Shown: positions 63,404 to 64,000 of the stretch, piece after piece
How the letters are laid out: each line of letters starts with the position of its first letter
Numbering within the stretch: the stretch's first letter is position 1
Assembly: GCA_963742405.1 (NCBI GenBank)
Contig: CAVUMB010000005.1
Span: 248,001 to 312,000 of the forward strand
Source: JAGVSR01 sp963742405
GTDB taxonomy: Bacteria; Pseudomonadota; Alphaproteobacteria; Rhizobiales; Hyphomicrobiaceae
Length of the DNA: 64,000 nt
Direction of reading: 5' to 3'
Program-made: the position numbers and the translations under genes
Notes under the pieces: generated by a model
What the model was told of the DNA's origin: nothing
What the model saw: the letters and a program-made list of their open reading frames with translations, nothing else
The model's database searches: none

Positions 63404-63934
63404 ATGGCCGGTTCGGTCAACAAAGTGATCCTCGTCGGCAATGTCGGGAAGGATCCCGAAATCCGCCGCACTCAAGACGGGCGCGCGATCGCAAACCTAT
63501 CGTTGGCGACGAGTGACAGCTGGCGCGACAAGGCGACGGGCGAGCGCAAGGAAAAGACGGAATGGCACCGGGTTGTCGTATTCAATGACAACCTATGCAA
63601 GGTCGTAGAACAGTACGTCCGCAAAGGGTCCAAACTTTACATCGAAGGCCAGTTGCAGACGCGCAAGTGGACCGACCAGTCCGGTGCCGAGAAGTACTCG
63701 ACCGAGGTCGTCCTGCAGGGCTTCAACGGCACGCTGACGATGCTCGATGGCGCGCGCGGTGCGTCAGGCGGCATGGCTGAAAGCGGTCAGGCCGAGTACG
63801 GTGGTGATGCCGGCTACAGCTCCGGCGCGTCGGGATCGTCGGGCGGCTATTCCGAGCCGGCACCCAAGCGCGGTGGCGCAGCCAAGGGCGGCAAGTCATT
63901 CGATAAATCTCTCGACGACGAGATTCCGTTCTAA
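63404..63934 (+). CDS. ssb: Single-stranded DNA-binding protein SSB
   Basis: A 176-residue protein with the OB fold (MAGSVNKVILVGNVGKDPEI, ANLSLATSDSWRDK, KTEWHRVVVFNDNLCKVVEQ, YVRKGSKLYIEGQLQTRKW). A Gly/Ser-rich linker follows, and the acidic tip DDEIPF recruits partner proteins. AAAGGAG precedes the ATG. In many proteobacteria ssb lies divergently beside uvrA; here about 6 kb of other genes separate them. Confidence 0.97.
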   Translation: MAGSVNKVILVGNVGKDPEIRRTQDGRAIANLSLATSDSWRDKATGERKEKTEWHRVVVFNDNLCKVVEQYVRKGSKLYIEGQLQTRKWTDQSGAEKYSTEVVLQGFNGTLTMLDGARGASGGMAESGQAEYGGDAGYSSGASGSSGGYSEPAPKRGGAAKGGKSFDKSLDDEIPF

Positions 63935-63941
63935 TTCTTTC

Positions 63942-63983
63942 GCGCCATCCGGCCGGCTCCGCGCCAGCGGAGTTGGATGGCGC
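63942..63983 (+). terminator. Nested hairpin after ssb
   Basis: GCGCCATCC and GGATGGCGC enclose a second hairpin (CTCCGC, GCCA, GCGGAG). It lies 7 bases past the stop; no T run. Confidence 0.6.
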
Positions 63984-64000
63984 CGTCACGATTCCCCCGC

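Overview
The window is high-GC, densely coded chromosomal DNA of an alphaproteobacterium, most likely of the Hyphomicrobiales (Rhizobiales). The pointers are a MucR/Ros regulator, DUF6456, DUF5330 and DUF1491 proteins, a CtrA-type box, a gene-transfer-agent (GTA) remnant, and the order ccmI-ccmE-ccmF-ccmH, degP, response regulator, histidine kinase, glnE. A Hyphomicrobium-like genus is a reasonable guess but not proven.

Layout. 1-6 kb: N-terminal part of an oligopeptidase B gene, MucR, a stand-alone DnaA domain IV protein coupled to DUF6456, SufE, a peptidoglycan-binding protein behind a CtrA box, and DUF1491. 6-9.6 kb: a minus-strand operon of a class A penicillin-binding protein with two small membrane proteins (DUF1214, DUF1254). 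9.7-16 kb: a cysteine-cluster protein, a Tyr-rich secreted protein, a PfpI-family gene remnant, msrP-msrQ, and a secreted RTX metalloprotease. 16.3-18.5 kb: a collapsed GTA/phage segment in which a terminase fragment is joined to an endolysin. 18.5-21 kb: PepSY protein plus a two-component system. 21.8-26 kb: cytochrome c maturation genes. 27-34 kb: DegP, a second two-component system, GlnE. 34.3-36.8 kb: an EF-hand protein, ECF sigma factor, probable anti-sigma factor and Spy/CnrX-like sensor. 38-45 kb: aminopeptidase N, ethanolamine ammonia-lyase (eutB, eutC), and a divergent Lrp-type regulator/alanine dehydrogenase pair. 45-54 kb: many short secreted or membrane proteins, a Crp/Fnr regulator, a BLUF photoreceptor and an acyltransferase. 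54.4-57.4 kb: uvrA. 57.5-63.2 kb: accessory genes, including a tandem-duplicated beta-barrel protein. 63.4 kb: ssb.

At least 14 conserved genes or gene pieces change reading frame once or more (degP, both genes of the second two-component system, pepN, eutB, uvrA three times and others). In most cases the sequence looks as if one extra base is present, so residual assembly indels are the best explanation. I annotate those genes across the break instead of calling them dead. The terminase-endolysin junction is different: it joins two unrelated proteins.

No tRNA, rRNA, CRISPR array, insertion sequence or complete new defence or biosynthetic system was recognised. The most unusual items are the terminase/endolysin fusion, a three-member family of secreted proteins with a shared C-terminal Cys motif, a tandem pair of four-Cys secreted proteins, and the double-barrel outer-membrane protein.
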